This document shows positions 1 to 12,700 of a stretch of 64,000 nucleotides of DNA, one piece after another. The notes below the pieces were generated by a model. The model had not been told where the DNA came from and searched no databases. It worked only from the letters and a program-made list of their open reading frames with translations. Positions within the stretch are counted from its first letter, which is position 1. The number at the start of each line of letters is the position of its first letter. This stretch comes from Bugula neritina (Eukaryota > Bryozoa > Gymnolaemata > Cheilostomatida > Bugulidae): contig OZ037770.1 of assembly GCA_964035545.1 (NCBI GenBank), forward strand, positions 6,820,229 to 6,884,228, read 5' to 3'. A program made the translations under genes and the position numbers.

Positions 1-3000
1 GAGGTTCTGGCGGGTGAGGAACGGCAGAAACTGTTTGGCTTTGGCAGACTCGCCTGATGTCATATCCTGTATCCTGTGTATCGGTGCTTCCTGTGTGAGA
101 TGAATAAATGCATTACAATCAACTGTTCAACTCTACATGACACAGACAGCTACACAGACAGATACAGAGATGGTAACTGAAGAGAGATACGGAATAAGAG
201 CATAACCTACTTTGTTACTGTGTAATCCAACCAGCTTCTTCTGGGCCCTAGCCTCAGCACTAAGTAAACTATCGTAGCATGAGGACCTCTGATCATCATC
301 CTGTCTGTATCGGATGACCGTAGCCAATCCCTTACTAACCAAGGCTTCTGCCACATTACTACAACAAACATTGCCTTGTCAGAGTTATGCCCCCTCCCCA
401 CTACAGCTGAAGTGAACCTTCATTGCTGCTATTAAGCAATACGTCTATCAACCTAATATGTCATATCCGTGTTCTAGCCGTCCACACCACAAGTGGTCAA
501 CATAGAACTATGTTACTATGCTACACAGCAGTTGCTTAGGATTCAATCTTTCTAATTAATAAAGATGCAATTTCAAATTTTTTGCCCTACACATAATAAA
601 AAGCCAAATTTACTAAAATAATTCAACAAGATTGATGACTGTGACATAACATGCTATTTGGGGTTAGTACAGTTCAACTGAATCAAATCAAAACCTTCAG
701 CCAATCAGCACTCAACAACTGATGGAATTGTTTTTCATATACAAAACAGAATGCTGCCGTATAAAATAAGATAGCTGTGAGGCCAAACTTTCAGCTGTGT
801 GATCACAGAAACACTTTTCAACCACTACCTCACCTGTTACTATCAACTCACCTGTTACTATCAACTCACCTGTTACTATCAACTCACCTGTTACTATCAA
901 CTCACCTGTTACTATCAACTCACCTGTTACTACCAACTCACCTGTTACTGATGTTGACTGTACAGCACACTTTCTCTGGGAAGTTATTGGCGGCAGGCTG
1001 CACGTAATCAACTTTGACGCTGACTCGTTTACCAATCAACTTTTTCCGTAGGAATTCTCTTGCCTCAAACATGTAGGGTACATCGTAGAGTGGACGAGGC
1101 CTGTAGATCAGCAAGTGGGCGTGTCATAACAGAAGAGGGTGTTAGTATACCATGTAGTAGTCTACACTGCCCTTCACACTCACCTCTCTCGGATATTCCT
1201 CCTGGGGTCAGCGGCAGCTTCCCCGTTAGCTTGCTGCGTGGCACGAGGAGGCCGAATGCTGGATAAAAAGATCTTTCTGGTTTCTCCACCTACTTTGATG
1301 ACCAAACCGTCTGCTCCAGTAACTTCCACCACCTGCAGTAAGCAATCTTGGAGTGTTAATACAGTCACAGTGAGTCATATAAAGCATGTAAGTGTTGGTT
1401 TACCAGTTACTAATTGGACTGTAGAGATGAGAACTGATTATACCTTGCCAGTGTACTCTTTCTCTGTGATGGAACCCATGGAAAGGGTGGAGGCTGAGGG
1501 TGTCCAATCTTTCCAGATTCTCAGTCTTTTTTCTTTGGCCAATTTCTCGGCGACTCTCAGTTTTTCTACTCCTTGAGTCACGACTCCAATGGACCAATCC
1601 ACACATCGAGCAAAGCCTTCTTTGAGTAGCATCTCCGTGATATTGCCATTCTATGTATAATATCGTGATATTACTATTGTGTATATAATATCGTGATATT
1701 ACTATTGTGTATATAATATCACAATGGTTAATTTTTTACACATAAGTAAAGTTTCTTCCGCACTGTGTATGCATGAGTATACCATGATTTTCTACAAATT
1801 ACTCAATCAGTGATAGGTAAATAATGATAGAATTATTGTCAGAAGAATGATATTTAAAAGAAATAATAACTACATGTTGATATGGAAACCAATAAACTAC
1901 TCTGAATTGTTACCGGATTGCAATGGACACGAGAACATAACTTCCCAGTTTTAGACACAGCATTGATTATAACAGAGAGAATATAACAGAGAGAGAGTAT
2001 ATAACAGAGAGAGAGTATATAACAGAGAGTATATAACAGAGAGAGTATATAACAGAGAGTATATAACAGAGAGTATATAACAGAGAGAGTATATAACAGA
2101 GAGTATATAACAGAGAGTATATAACAGAGAGTATATAACAGAGAGTATATAACAGAGAGTATATAACAGAGAGAGTATATAACAAAGAGAGTATATAACA
2201 GAGAGTATATAACAGAGAGAGTATATAACAAAGAGAGTATATAACAGAGAGTATATAACAGAGAGTATATAACAGAGAGAATAGAACAGAGAGAGTATAT
2301 AACAGAGAGAATAGAACAGAGAGAGTATATAACAGAGAGTATATAACAGAGAGAGTATATAATAGAGAGAATAGAACAGAGAGAGTATATAACAGAGAGT
2401 ATATAACAGAGAGTATATAACAGAGAGAGTATATAACAGAGAGAGTATATAACAGAGAGAGTATATAACAGAGAGAGTATATAACAGAGAGTATATAACA
2501 GAGAGCATATAACAGAGAGTATATAACAGAGAGTATATAACAGAGAGTATATAACAGAGAGTATATAACAGAGAGAATAGAACAGAGAGTATATATCAGA
2601 GAGTATAACTCACTGGATGAAGGACTGTACCAAGCAGGTTGGCATTAGAGACGCCCTCCAAAATGATTTCCACATCCCTTTGGAGTAGCCTGGATTCCAC
2701 AAAATACTTGGCTTCTGCTGAGAAGGGTTCGACTGTACCATCCATCTTGGTCATAGGAGCTTTGATACCGGAGAGCATGACAGTGACGTACTGAAAGTCA
2801 GGGAGAAGGAACGCCCTCACTGTGCACCCATCTCTCACGTGTTCAATCACAGCTAGAGCACAGAATACAGCACAGCATTAGTAATACTTAGTGGTCTATC
2901 ATATTGTATTGCTTTACACTGCCTTGTCAACTGTGCAGCTAGCAAGATTAGCACAAGTTCTTCTGCTTTGAACAAAAAGTGGAGGGCGGGCAACCAACAA

Positions 3001-6000
3001 TGGAACTGAAAAGCCTTAGATCCGAGCGTAAAAATATTCATAGCAGCAATAAACCAACAACTTCCACAAATTTAGCTGAAAACTCAGAGCCCTTCCACTA
3101 GTACCCTGAACAAGAGTAATAACACAAGATGACGATATCACTGTACGTGTATATTACAGCTAAATATTTGCCCACACACACTACCTTTAATAGGCTTATA
3201 GTGCTTTGAGTCTACCAGTTTCCTGGGATCTTCCACACTCCACTTGATATCTCTAATATGCTGGGCGACGCCCTCTGTCCCCCATTTGCCCAGACCTGAT
3301 GACTTGGCGCTGTCTTCCAGTTGCACCAGCCTCTGCTGTGACTCACTGCAAACCAACCCAACACCAAATGAAATGACAAGTAACTGAAGTTTGCAAAAGA
3401 GGTTTGAGACTCCGGTATAAATTGAATGCACAGCAAGGCTTGCTCTTAGTGCATTTTCACACAGGTTTCAATTTTAAAGAGTGGAATTTTTATTCAGATC
3501 TTATGGTAGTTTCGCTGCTTACTACAGCTGTGAAGGCTAAAGTACTGCTGATAGACTAAGCAGTAGCCTAGTATTAGCCTCTAACACTAAACTAATCAAA
3601 ATGCAACTGTAGTGTATCAACAAACAGATGAAATAGACACAAACGAGTCAGTTTACAGTCATGACATGAACAAGAGCACAGCAAAAGAATATATCATAAC
3701 AAGAAAGGTCAACAGACAACAACTGTAAACTTACTAACTCCCCAAGTCAGGAAAACCATAACTATAAAATACCAGATACAATGATGACCACAGTAAGCGC
3801 ATTGTCAACTACAGATACACATTCACTGCAGGATACCAGGTAAGCTGATGACTCACTCGCTAGACTTGATACCGCTGCGGCGCACCTCCACTAGGCCGTT
3901 AGCTATGAGACTTTCGGTCAGATTCTCGCCAGAAGTGTCTGAGCCGAGGTGGATACAGCCATACTCTCTGCCCGACGGAGCCTGGTAACACACACAGGAT
4001 ACACATTTCACGACCGACTTACAGGTAAAGAGTTCAGGCCAGTGCGGGCAACAGAGTTCAGCTGTCTTACAGACTAGGTGATGATGATGGGTCCATTAGA
4101 GGAAAACATGACACGAAGAATAGTTTTAATATTAAACAGTCTAAAAAGTGGCTGTGGTAAAACAGGCCTTCATTCAGCCTCTCCCTTTATATCCGAAAAT
4201 GAAGCACCATATTCCACACACTTACAGTGTACTCGACTGTAAAAACAATTTCTTTTCCAATACATTTCTTTCTTAGAAACTCTCTGGCTTCCCAGGCCCA
4301 CGGCTGCAAACAGTAAAGGAACTGGACTATAACTGCATGTGAAAAGTGAGCTGAACAGTTTCATAGTTAGAGAAAAATAGTGTATGAACTGCTACTTTAT
4401 TACAAAAGTGATATTCAAATCAGTAGATCATTGTAACAGAGAAGGCGGCACCTCATCCTTAGTCTCAGGCATGTTAGCTGTGGCTCTGCGAGCTACCCGG
4501 GGAGCTGTGATGTTGCTCAAACATAGCTGCTTCTCTGGGGGAGGACCTCCTTTCGGCTGGCCTCGAATTATCAACGCATCTCCTGAGAGAACCTGAAAGA
4601 AAGGTAGCCCAATATAATTGAATAACAAAAAAAGTCTAAAAAGTGCTGGGCACATGAGTAGCTAGGTACATTCGTAGGTGCAATGTCAATATCTTAAATA
4701 AGTTGACTCAAATTTGAAGAAGTTTCACATTGAAAATAAGCCCAACAGCAGCCCTGCAATTGAAACGCTGACAACAAAAGTTCTCATGCAAAAATACTTT
4801 TAGACTTCTAGTTTATTGAAAGTAGCTATAACATATAAATGTACAGCATCTAACTACTCTCCCAACATGTCTTTTATGCCATGAATATACACCTAAGTGA
4901 TATTCGATTTATTCTCTTAGGTTGAAATTCAACAAAGTTTCCATCAAAATCACATAAAAACTCAGACAGTATAACAGAAATGTTTTTGCTCTCAAAAAAG
5001 TCTTACATTGAGTGTTATTTCAACCTAACATGCCCAAAAAAATAGCTTACTGGCAGTATCAGTCATACTGATGGTAAAGCTTTGAGTCAGCTAGGCATAG
5101 TTATTGTATATGTAAAGGAGATGTAAATTGGCGGTCTTTCTCTGGTATAGCAAGTTTAAAAGGTGTGTGCAACGTTTTACACCAATTGAAGCAAGACAAA
5201 CTTGAAATGCTATTTACTGCTAGAGCTAGGATTTAGGCAGTAAACAACTCTGACTCATTAGCTATATAACAGCTGAATCTATGCTTAGCTCATGGACATT
5301 GTACATTGTCATAAGTGCAAAAAACTAACTCAGGCTGTCATCACTATGCATCAAATAAGATACTTATACTCTTACAGTCTTAAATATTAAATTCAATAAT
5401 AAATTAATGTTATTATCACTACTGATATCATAATCATTATAAGTATCACTAACTCACCACAGTAATTATGACTATGAGTTTGACTTTAAGCTCCGCTTAC
5501 AAACTGTTACAAACTGACCAACTTAAACTGAACACTAACACTAAAAGCTACTGTTAGCGTAGGGCCACACAATGTGGACAAGTGAGAATATTTTCTCAAC
5601 GCGTACAGTGGACACCTTTTCTACTTGTGGTTCAAATTTTCGCCTGCGAAAATACACACAGTGTGGCCCAAGGTTTAGTGTTACTCAAAGTCATTTTGAT
5701 AATGATAGGGAGTCTGATAGTATTATTCAATTTCATACTTAATTGAAAATGTTGAATACATTTACCATTACTAAAAGTAAAACTGTTAGTTTAAGTTTCA
5801 TTGATTACTCATTAGTATTACTATTAGTTCAGTGTTACTGTTGTCTGGTACTTGTTAGATTTACTCTTAGCGATGCCGATAGTGTTACACTTACAGTTAG
5901 TGTTACTGTGTCCCTCTCACTGTTACATTACTCGTAGTCGTTAGTGTTGCAGTTAAACTAACACTATAACTATGGCATTGAATTTCAGATTGAGTTTGAC

Positions 6001-6369
6001 TATGAGTATGACTATGAATATCACGCTATAATTATAACTATTAACTACGAGTATGAGTGTCACTGACACTATTAGTATCACTATCTCTATGAGCATGACA
6101 ATTGACATTGAGTTTGACTATCACATTTATGATTCATTTACTCATTCTTATTCTATCATAATCATTCACGATGACCATCGGCATCACTCACACTGACACT
6201 CACACTGACAGTGACACTGTGAGTGTGACTATATGAATATCCGCTAACTAGGACCTTTATTTCAATTTTCTCTAAATTAGGACCTATTTTTAACCCTTTA
6301 AAACATCAGTTTACTTACGTGTTTGACAACACCTCGCCTGAGTGTTGGTGCTTGTGGTGGAGTGCTCAT
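1..6369 (-). CDS. SND1: SND1 / Tudor-SN (p100), N-terminal part, 11 coding exons, runs off left edge
   Basis: Coding exons on the minus strand, in transcription order: 6369-6319, 4592-4452, 4303-4226, 3981-3857, 3345-3185, 2852-2614, 1650-1444, 1332-1184, 1100-942, 358-211, 90-1. All introns have GT-AG borders and the phases join without a break, giving 516 codons from the start [17 protein letters not shown]. The family is a four-and-a-half-fold staphylococcal-nuclease-like (SN) repeat protein of about 900 residues with a Tudor domain; the window covers SN1 (about residues 18-165), SN2, SN3 and the start of SN4, and lacks the Tudor part. Diagnostic stretches are [23 protein letters not shown] (twice), [14 protein letters not shown] and [20 protein letters not shown]. 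In animals SND1 is an RNA-binding nuclease and coactivator found in RISC, stress granules and spliceosomal contexts. Two introns begin directly with tandem arrays (see repeats). Identification is firm; the exon-1 start is the only in-frame ATG with a good donor behind it. Confidence 0.95.
828..948 (-). repeat. 18-bp tandem array carrying the SND1 5' splice site in every copy
   Basis: Seven near-identical copies of ctcacctgttactatcaa (plus-strand reading) run from the exon border at 942 into the intron. Read in the sense of SND1, each unit contains AACAG|GTGAGTTG, which is the same as the true donor at the end of exon 942-1100. The array is thus a series of equally good 5' splice sites, of which phase matching to the exon at 211-358 selects the outermost one. 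Confidence 0.9.
1655..1725. repeat. Short tandem repeat in an SND1 intron
   Basis: About three copies of a unit around tgtataatatcgtgatatta lie directly upstream, in gene sense, of the acceptor at 1651. The unit is about 27 bp and contains the short palindrome atatcgtgatat. Confidence 0.7.
1966..2607. repeat. Minisatellite (gtatataacagaga)n in an SND1 intron
   Basis: About 640 bp of an 11 to 15-bp unit, gtatataacagaga with variable GA expansion and some ATAGAACAGAGA variants. The array ends six bases from the 5' splice site of exon 2614-2852, so the intron starts almost directly with the array. Long open frames here translate to IYSLLYTL-type repeats and are not genes. Confidence 0.95.
5440..6240. 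repeat. Cryptic simple sequence of the ACTATGAGTATGAC type
   Basis: SND1 intron 1 here is a degenerate mixture of actatgagt, agtatcact, gacactgac and tagtgtta blocks, with no fixed period. Similar text recurs at 31030-32180 and 38440-39130. The 108-bp MITE-like element lies inside it. There is no gene in the rest of this intron. Confidence 0.6.
5562..5669. mobile_element. Short MITE-like element, 108 bp
   Basis: The stretch starts gggccacac and ends gtgtggccc, a terminal inverted repeat of at least 9 bp, extending with a small gap to include tgtg/caca. It has no coding capacity. A similar gtgtggccct end occurs at 6826-6834, which suggests a small family. No clear target-site duplication is visible, so the superfamily is undetermined; a PIF/Harbinger-type origin is possible from the GGGCC terminus. 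Confidence 0.5.
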
Positions 6370-9300
6370 TTTTAGGACTTACGATCTAGAATGCATGAAT
6401 GAAAAATGTGCAAAAACGAAAGGAAGTTAGCTCGTTGGCGTACCACGTGACTTTTTAAACCGGATAAAGTTGGCAACGATGTAAACAGTGTTTCCATACA
6501 ACAGCAATTTCATTCTCATTCTACAGCAGATTCAATAAATCAATTTTTAATTTATAAAAAAAATTTTAAACTTTTTTTTTTAAGTTATAAAACATATTTG
6601 CTGCAATTTTTAATCTGTATATACACTCCGACTTGTTTCATTTTTTATAGGCCCGTGCGGTAATGGAGCAATCGAGAAAAGCCTGTGTTCTAGAGCAAAA
6701 CTGTTTCAGTTTAGCGGTTGTTCCCGCCAATGAACTCAAAATAATAATGAATGGTCTTCCAGTTCAGTGGTTCCGGGAACAGATTTTCACGCATGTAGAC
6801 TCCCGCAGACTGAAAATCCGCATCGTGTGGCCCTAATCCGTACGGATGCCCGTACGGATTCATTAGATTGCATGCAAATGCATGTGTATTTGACTGAGTC
6901 AAAATAATTTATGCTGTCTCGGTCAACAATTTTATTTGACTCGGTCAAACTGTTAACACTCGCGATTTGGCTGCAATTTAGCTTACGTGGCAACAGGTTT
7001 TCAGCTAACCAAATTTGAACCCTTTTTAACTTGCAAAAAGTTTTTCCATCAGCTCTTAAAAACTTTCTGGAAGTTAAAGAGGATTAGTGAAAACGTTGAG
7101 CTAAATCAGAGTAACTTTGTAATGTCCCAGTCAACAAAATTATATGATTCAGTCCATTTGTTTGTCAAGCAAGTCAGCTAGCTTTCTGAACAAAAGCTTC
7201 TAGCCAACCAAATTGGACAAATAAAACTAGTCTTGGTTGGCAAGGTTGACTAGAACAACATAATCCTTAAATGTCTAAGTAAAAAAAAAATGCATGGAAA
7301 TGCATGGAAATGCATGTATATTTGACTGAGTCAAAATAATTTATATTGTCTCGGTCAACAATTTTAATTGACTCGGTCAAACTGTTGACACTCGCGATTT
7401 GACTGTAATTTGGTTTACGTGGCAACAGGTTTTCAGCTAACAAAATTTGAATCCTTTTTAACTTGTAAAAAGTTTTTCCATCAGCTCTTAAAAACTTTCT
7501 GGAAGTTAAAGAGGATTAGTGAAAATGTTGAGCTAAATCAGAGTAACTTTGTAATGTCTCAGTCAACAAAATTATATGATTCAGTCCATTTGTTTGTGAA
7601 GCAAGTCAGCTAGCTTTCTGAACAAAAGCTTCTAGCCAACCAAATTGGACAAATAAAACTAGTCTTGGTTGGCAATGTTGACTAACTAGAACAACATAAT
7701 CCATAAGTGTCTAAGTAAAAAAATGCTTTTGACTTACTTATTCCTAAATGTTTATGCTACCAAGTCAGACTAGCAACTTGGAAACCTTTTTGGCAGATAT
7801 GCTAGATATGTATGCAGTACTAGTTTAGGCAGCTGCAAACATAGTTATTCTGGTGAACAAGACTTAAAATGAATAATAATTTACACAGCTGCAGGATTAT
7901 TCCAAGCAGCACCAACAAACCCAGCTGAGTTTTATTGGCTAAGTCAAATAAATAGCTGCTTAAAACACAAAAAATTAAGTAATGACTCTACTACAAAATT
8001 TTTTTGACTCAGTCACATCTTAATATTATTATCCTATAGGCAAAACAATAAGTTTTAACCAATATAAATTAAAACTTGCTGCACTAGTTATTCTAAAGCT
8101 GGAGGTTAGTTACATACAAGTTGCAGTATCATTGAGAAGATAACTCTAAGATTAGAACCAGTAAAAGTGGCAGTAATACAATAATAATATTTTATCATAC
8201 TGACAAAATTAACCACTCCTGAACTTATAAGCATGGATTCATTTCTGTAACAAAAGACTGATTTTGAAGGATGATGCACCTTTAATCATTAATTATGCTT
8301 TGTTTTTGGGTGTTAATTTACAGATTCTATAGTCTATATACTATAGAATATTATAAATATATTATAACAATGCCATTTTGCTGTCCTTATTATATGTATA
8401 GTGATGGCCTAGCCTGAACTCACCTATAACAAACTAGTGCTGTAAAGCAGCAGGTTTTATGGTGTTTTGCTTATAATAGAAACTCTGGACTAACTGTTTA
8501 TAGTCATATAAACTGCATGGGTTATATAATTATAAAATATATATAATTAGCTCACAGTTGAAAGAGGAATGTGATATAATATTCGTCATATGAAATAGAG
8601 CAAATTTTTTCTCTGCTTAGTTAGCTATATTAAAATGCAACATTTTTGGTAATAATCTTTCTGAAATACCTGCAAGTTATGTGAAAATAAATTAAAGGCA
8701 ACAACTTTAATGTTTAAAGCCTTTGTCAATGGAAAGTTGCCTTATTGCTTTATACATTAATTACATTGTTGAGTTGCAGTAAACCTGAAAATTACTATTC
8801 AGTTTTGGCTCAAGCCTCACCAGACTTGGAAATACCATGCTATTGGAAGTATTACAAGGCTCTAGTCTTTCAAAGAAATAGTAGGAATAAAGAGCTGGTA
8901 TATATGCTAGTGGGTTAACTTAAAAAATGCTATAGCCTCTTCACCAGTACGTTAATATATAGAAACTGATTGCTATATTTGTGCAACTCTCAGCTTCAAA
9001 ATTTATATAGGAAAATATTGTATTTGTGTTGCGATCTTTGGTTGTCAGCAAAATATTTTGTTTGATTGGGTCCTGCAGTTTTAGAACAGCTCAATATTTT
9101 GGAAAACAATATGTAAATAATACGTGGTTATATAATTATGTTTTGTTTAAATAGGAAAATTTGCATGCACAATTATGCAAAGCTTTATCCAACTACACCT
9201 TGTAATTGTTGTTGGAAAACTAGTGATTCTTGTTTAAATGGCATGCATAAGAGATTTTTATATTTTATCATTTATTTTATTATACTAATAACTATATAAT

Positions 9301-9730
9301 ACATACAAGTAATTATTATTATAAATAACTTTGAAAATAACTAAAAAATAAATGAAGCTTATAAAGTACCATTTCTGTATAATATAAAATAATAAATATA
9401 TCATTTTCCAAATGCTGTGTGTTTCACTAATGTGGTGTATTAAATAAAGTGATAGTTCACACACAACAAAAGTTTCTCTCAAACAGAGATTGAATTTATG
9501 GGCTCCTTTCAAAGCAACAGATAAAACAAGTAAAAGGAAGAACATGAAAAATACTGATTCAAATTGCTCAAATTATAGTTTTCATTGAAATAGTATCATT
9601 TAAGATAAACTAAGTGTATATACATTAATATTGCTCTACTTTGACAACAATTTTGCTAAAATTTAATGTCAAATTGTGGAGACAGTGTAAACACATGCAC
9701 AATGCATTCATCTACATTTCATGAGTTCAA
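6370..9730. other. Intergenic region between SND1 and allantoinase
   Basis: No credible coding exon was found. The stretch next to 6369 should hold the SND1 5' UTR and promoter. A perfect 11-bp inverted repeat (aatccgtacgg, spacer atgc) lies at 6835-6860. A 432-bp tandem duplication lies at 6871-7725. From 7726 to 9730 the sequence is plain AT-rich DNA. A possible poly(A) signal for the allantoinase gene (ATTAAA on the minus strand) is at 9662-9667, 64 bases past its stop. Confidence 0.6.
6871..7725. repeat. Tandem direct duplication, 432-bp period
   Basis: The segment from about 6871 to 7292 is repeated from about 7303 to 7725 with few substitutions. Both start around tgcatg..tatttgactgag and end around gtctaagtaaaaaa. 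Each unit holds the palindrome-like sites TGACTGAGTCA and TGACTCGGTCA. The similar 64-67-codon open frames in both copies show no codon-like conservation and are not called genes. It may be a tandem pair of a non-autonomous element or a simple local duplication. Confidence 0.85.
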
Positions 9731-12700
9731 TCAGTTTAGAAATATTTGGCCTGGCTTAGCACCAGTGAAACCAGTCTGTCCATCAAATACCACCACACCA
9801 CCCACAATTGTTTTCTCCACCTGCCCATATAAGGTCATGCCCATATATGGAGTGAGCTTGTTCTTATGGAATATCATATCCTCTGTTACCTACAAACACA
9901 CCAATTTTGAAACTAGTAAATGAATACAGATGTCATTGGAAGTGAATATGTTAGATGATAATTTACTATGTTACTCGCCCCTAGTAATTGTGCTACTATG
10001 TGTAACTATATATTACTAAGTGTAAGTATATACCATTATGTGTAAGTATATACTAATAAGTGTAAGTATATACTACTATGTGTAAGTATATACTATGTGT
10101 AAGTATATACTACTGTGTGTAAGTATATACTGTGTGTAAGTACATGAAGTTATGTAGCATGTAACTTACAGTAAACTGTTTCTCTGGGTCCCATATGACA
10201 AGATCCCCTCTGAGATCAGGAGTTGTATTCCCCACTCTCATTTGTAGCCCTGCGTGTATGGCGGTATTGGCAGACATATAATTTGACAGGTCCGATACTG
10301 AAAGGCCACGCTCCTTGCAATTTGTCCAAAACAGTGAGAGACCTAAACAGAAGCAAACACAGCCCATCAAATCTACAACAATTACTAAGTTAAGAACCAA
10401 AATTCACACATGAATTAATATCCTGTTAAACACTAGCATTGAGCATTTGGCACTGCTATGCAATTGGATGCACAATAAATCTCTAGCCATATACGGAGCA
10501 CATTTTGTTTGTGATACTGTATTTAGAAATTATCTGCCACACATGACTGCCAAAAATCATACTTTATAAACTATTACATAAATTATAATATATATCATAC
10601 TCTTTTGCTATTCACCCTACACGTATAACACTTATTAGTATGGCATGCAAGCCTATAGCAACCTATTATTGGGCCATACTTGTTTATATACTTATTCATT
10701 GGCTATTTTAATAGCGTTAGTTCCACATGATTCATGCACAGAGTGGAACACAATGAAGTTTTCTAAATTACGTGTCAACTTAATATAAAAGCAGAATCTT
10801 TATTTGTAAATTGGAGTTCAATGAGAAAAGAATTCTTATAAACCACACAACTCAACAAATGCCATTATATTACGGCAGGACATCTTCTCTCTAGTTATGG
10901 TAGAGAAACTCATCTTAATATTTCTGCACACCAACTTCGTGACAATGATACATTGCCAGGGGATCAAACATCTAGTGATTAATTGTACTTTACAGTCCTA
11001 CTTGTGTCCATGCAGAGTGTTCACTAGCAGTCCATAAGGATGTTCACTAGCAGTCCATGCAGAGTGTTCACTAGCAGTCCATGCAGAGTGTTCACTAGCA
11101 GTCCATGCAGAGTGTTCACTAGCAGTCCATGCAGAGTGTTCACTAGCAGTCCATGCAGAGTGTTCACTAGCAGTCCATGCAGAGTGTTCACTAGCAGTCC
11201 ATAAGGATGTTTACTCCATAACAAAATAATTGTCTTATATAGCCCAAAATAATGGTATTTCTTGAATATAACTTACCTGCAGCTAGTGCACCACCTAGCT
11301 ATATAAAACTCACTTAGCTTAAGTGAACAGACTATATAAAACTCACCTAGTTGTAGCCCAGCAATACCTCCCCAAGCTTTCATAAAGTCTCCAGTGTCAG
11401 GACACTTGAGTCCAGCTGTGCACGGGGAATGGTCTGATACAACCATTGAGATGCTCAGATCTTTAACAGCTGCCCATAATTCCTCCTAGAGTAACCATAG
11501 CAACATAGACAAGCATGGCACTGTGATATAAGCTACTCGAAGCTATTATAGTACATGACTTATACCAGCTAGAAACAAGTTGCGGCTAATAGATATAAAA
11601 TACCATTTTATAATAGTTACTAGTCATTAAAGGGGAGTAAATTAGCCTAAAAGTCAATCAATTTTTACTGTTTCACAGCTCACTTCCAATATGTAAAGAG
11701 TTGTATTTCCAGTCCCATGTATGGTTGCAATATTTATAATGTATTTACAGGCCAACACTTTCTACCTGGTTTTGCTTAGTTCTGATTGGTGGACAGCACT
11801 TATATTCCGTTGCACCGTCAGGTACATTTTCAGAGTTCAAGGTCAGGTAATGATGACACGTCTCCACAGTTAGCGGAGCACCAGCCTTCTGAGCTTCTCT
11901 AATGAGAGGGAGGGCAGTCGCTGCTGACAGATGGACAATGTGGGATCTTACCCTAAATAATATCAAACATAATTATTGAAGTACACTTTTAGCCTATAAA
12001 CTTAAACTTAGTAATGGATATAGGGTTCATACTCACACTGGTGGATATAGAGTGGATATAGTGGTGGATATAGAGTGCTTATATTAGCAGTGGTGGATTT
12101 AGTGTTCACATTCAAGGTGTGCATATAGTGCTTACATTCAGAGATGTGATATTCAAGTTAATTTCTATCCTTACAAGACAAAAAATTTAGCTCTTGAAGT
12201 CAGCACTTATTGTAGGCAGCAGTCGTGGTGTAGTGGTTAGAGTGTTGGTGGTTCGAGTCCAAACACGAGGGTGAGGTCAGGGAAAGCATCCTGTGCCGCA
12301 CATGAACAAGTCCTTAACCTGCTTGGCACAAATTATACGTTATAGATTATTATATTATACTCTTATGGTATCAGCCTACACTTGTAACTATGGCATGGTA
12401 TGTTTGTATATTTAGTCTTTGTCTATTGAACAATATGACAGCAAAGTAATTTTCTAGATTATGTGTCAATTTAATATAAAAGCAGAATCTTTACTTGTAA
12501 ACTTGAGTTAAATAATAAAATTCTTATAATCCACACAACTCAACAAATATATCACAAATATATCACCACAGGACATCTCCTCTCTAATTCTGGCAGATGA
12601 GTTGTCCTAATATTTTTATAGACAGCAGATATTTCTAAAAAAATCATCACACCGTGTCCCAATTTTGAGACACTGCTTTTAAAAAATCCTTTCCACTGGA

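Noticed and set aside
1854-2508. Long minus-strand open frames with IYSLLYTL-type repeats
   Set aside because: They are translations of the gtatataacagaga minisatellite inside an SND1 intron.
6987-7613. Two similar small frames beginning with ATGFQLTKFE-type sequence
   Set aside because: They are copies within the 432-bp tandem duplication, with no domain similarity and no expression signal.
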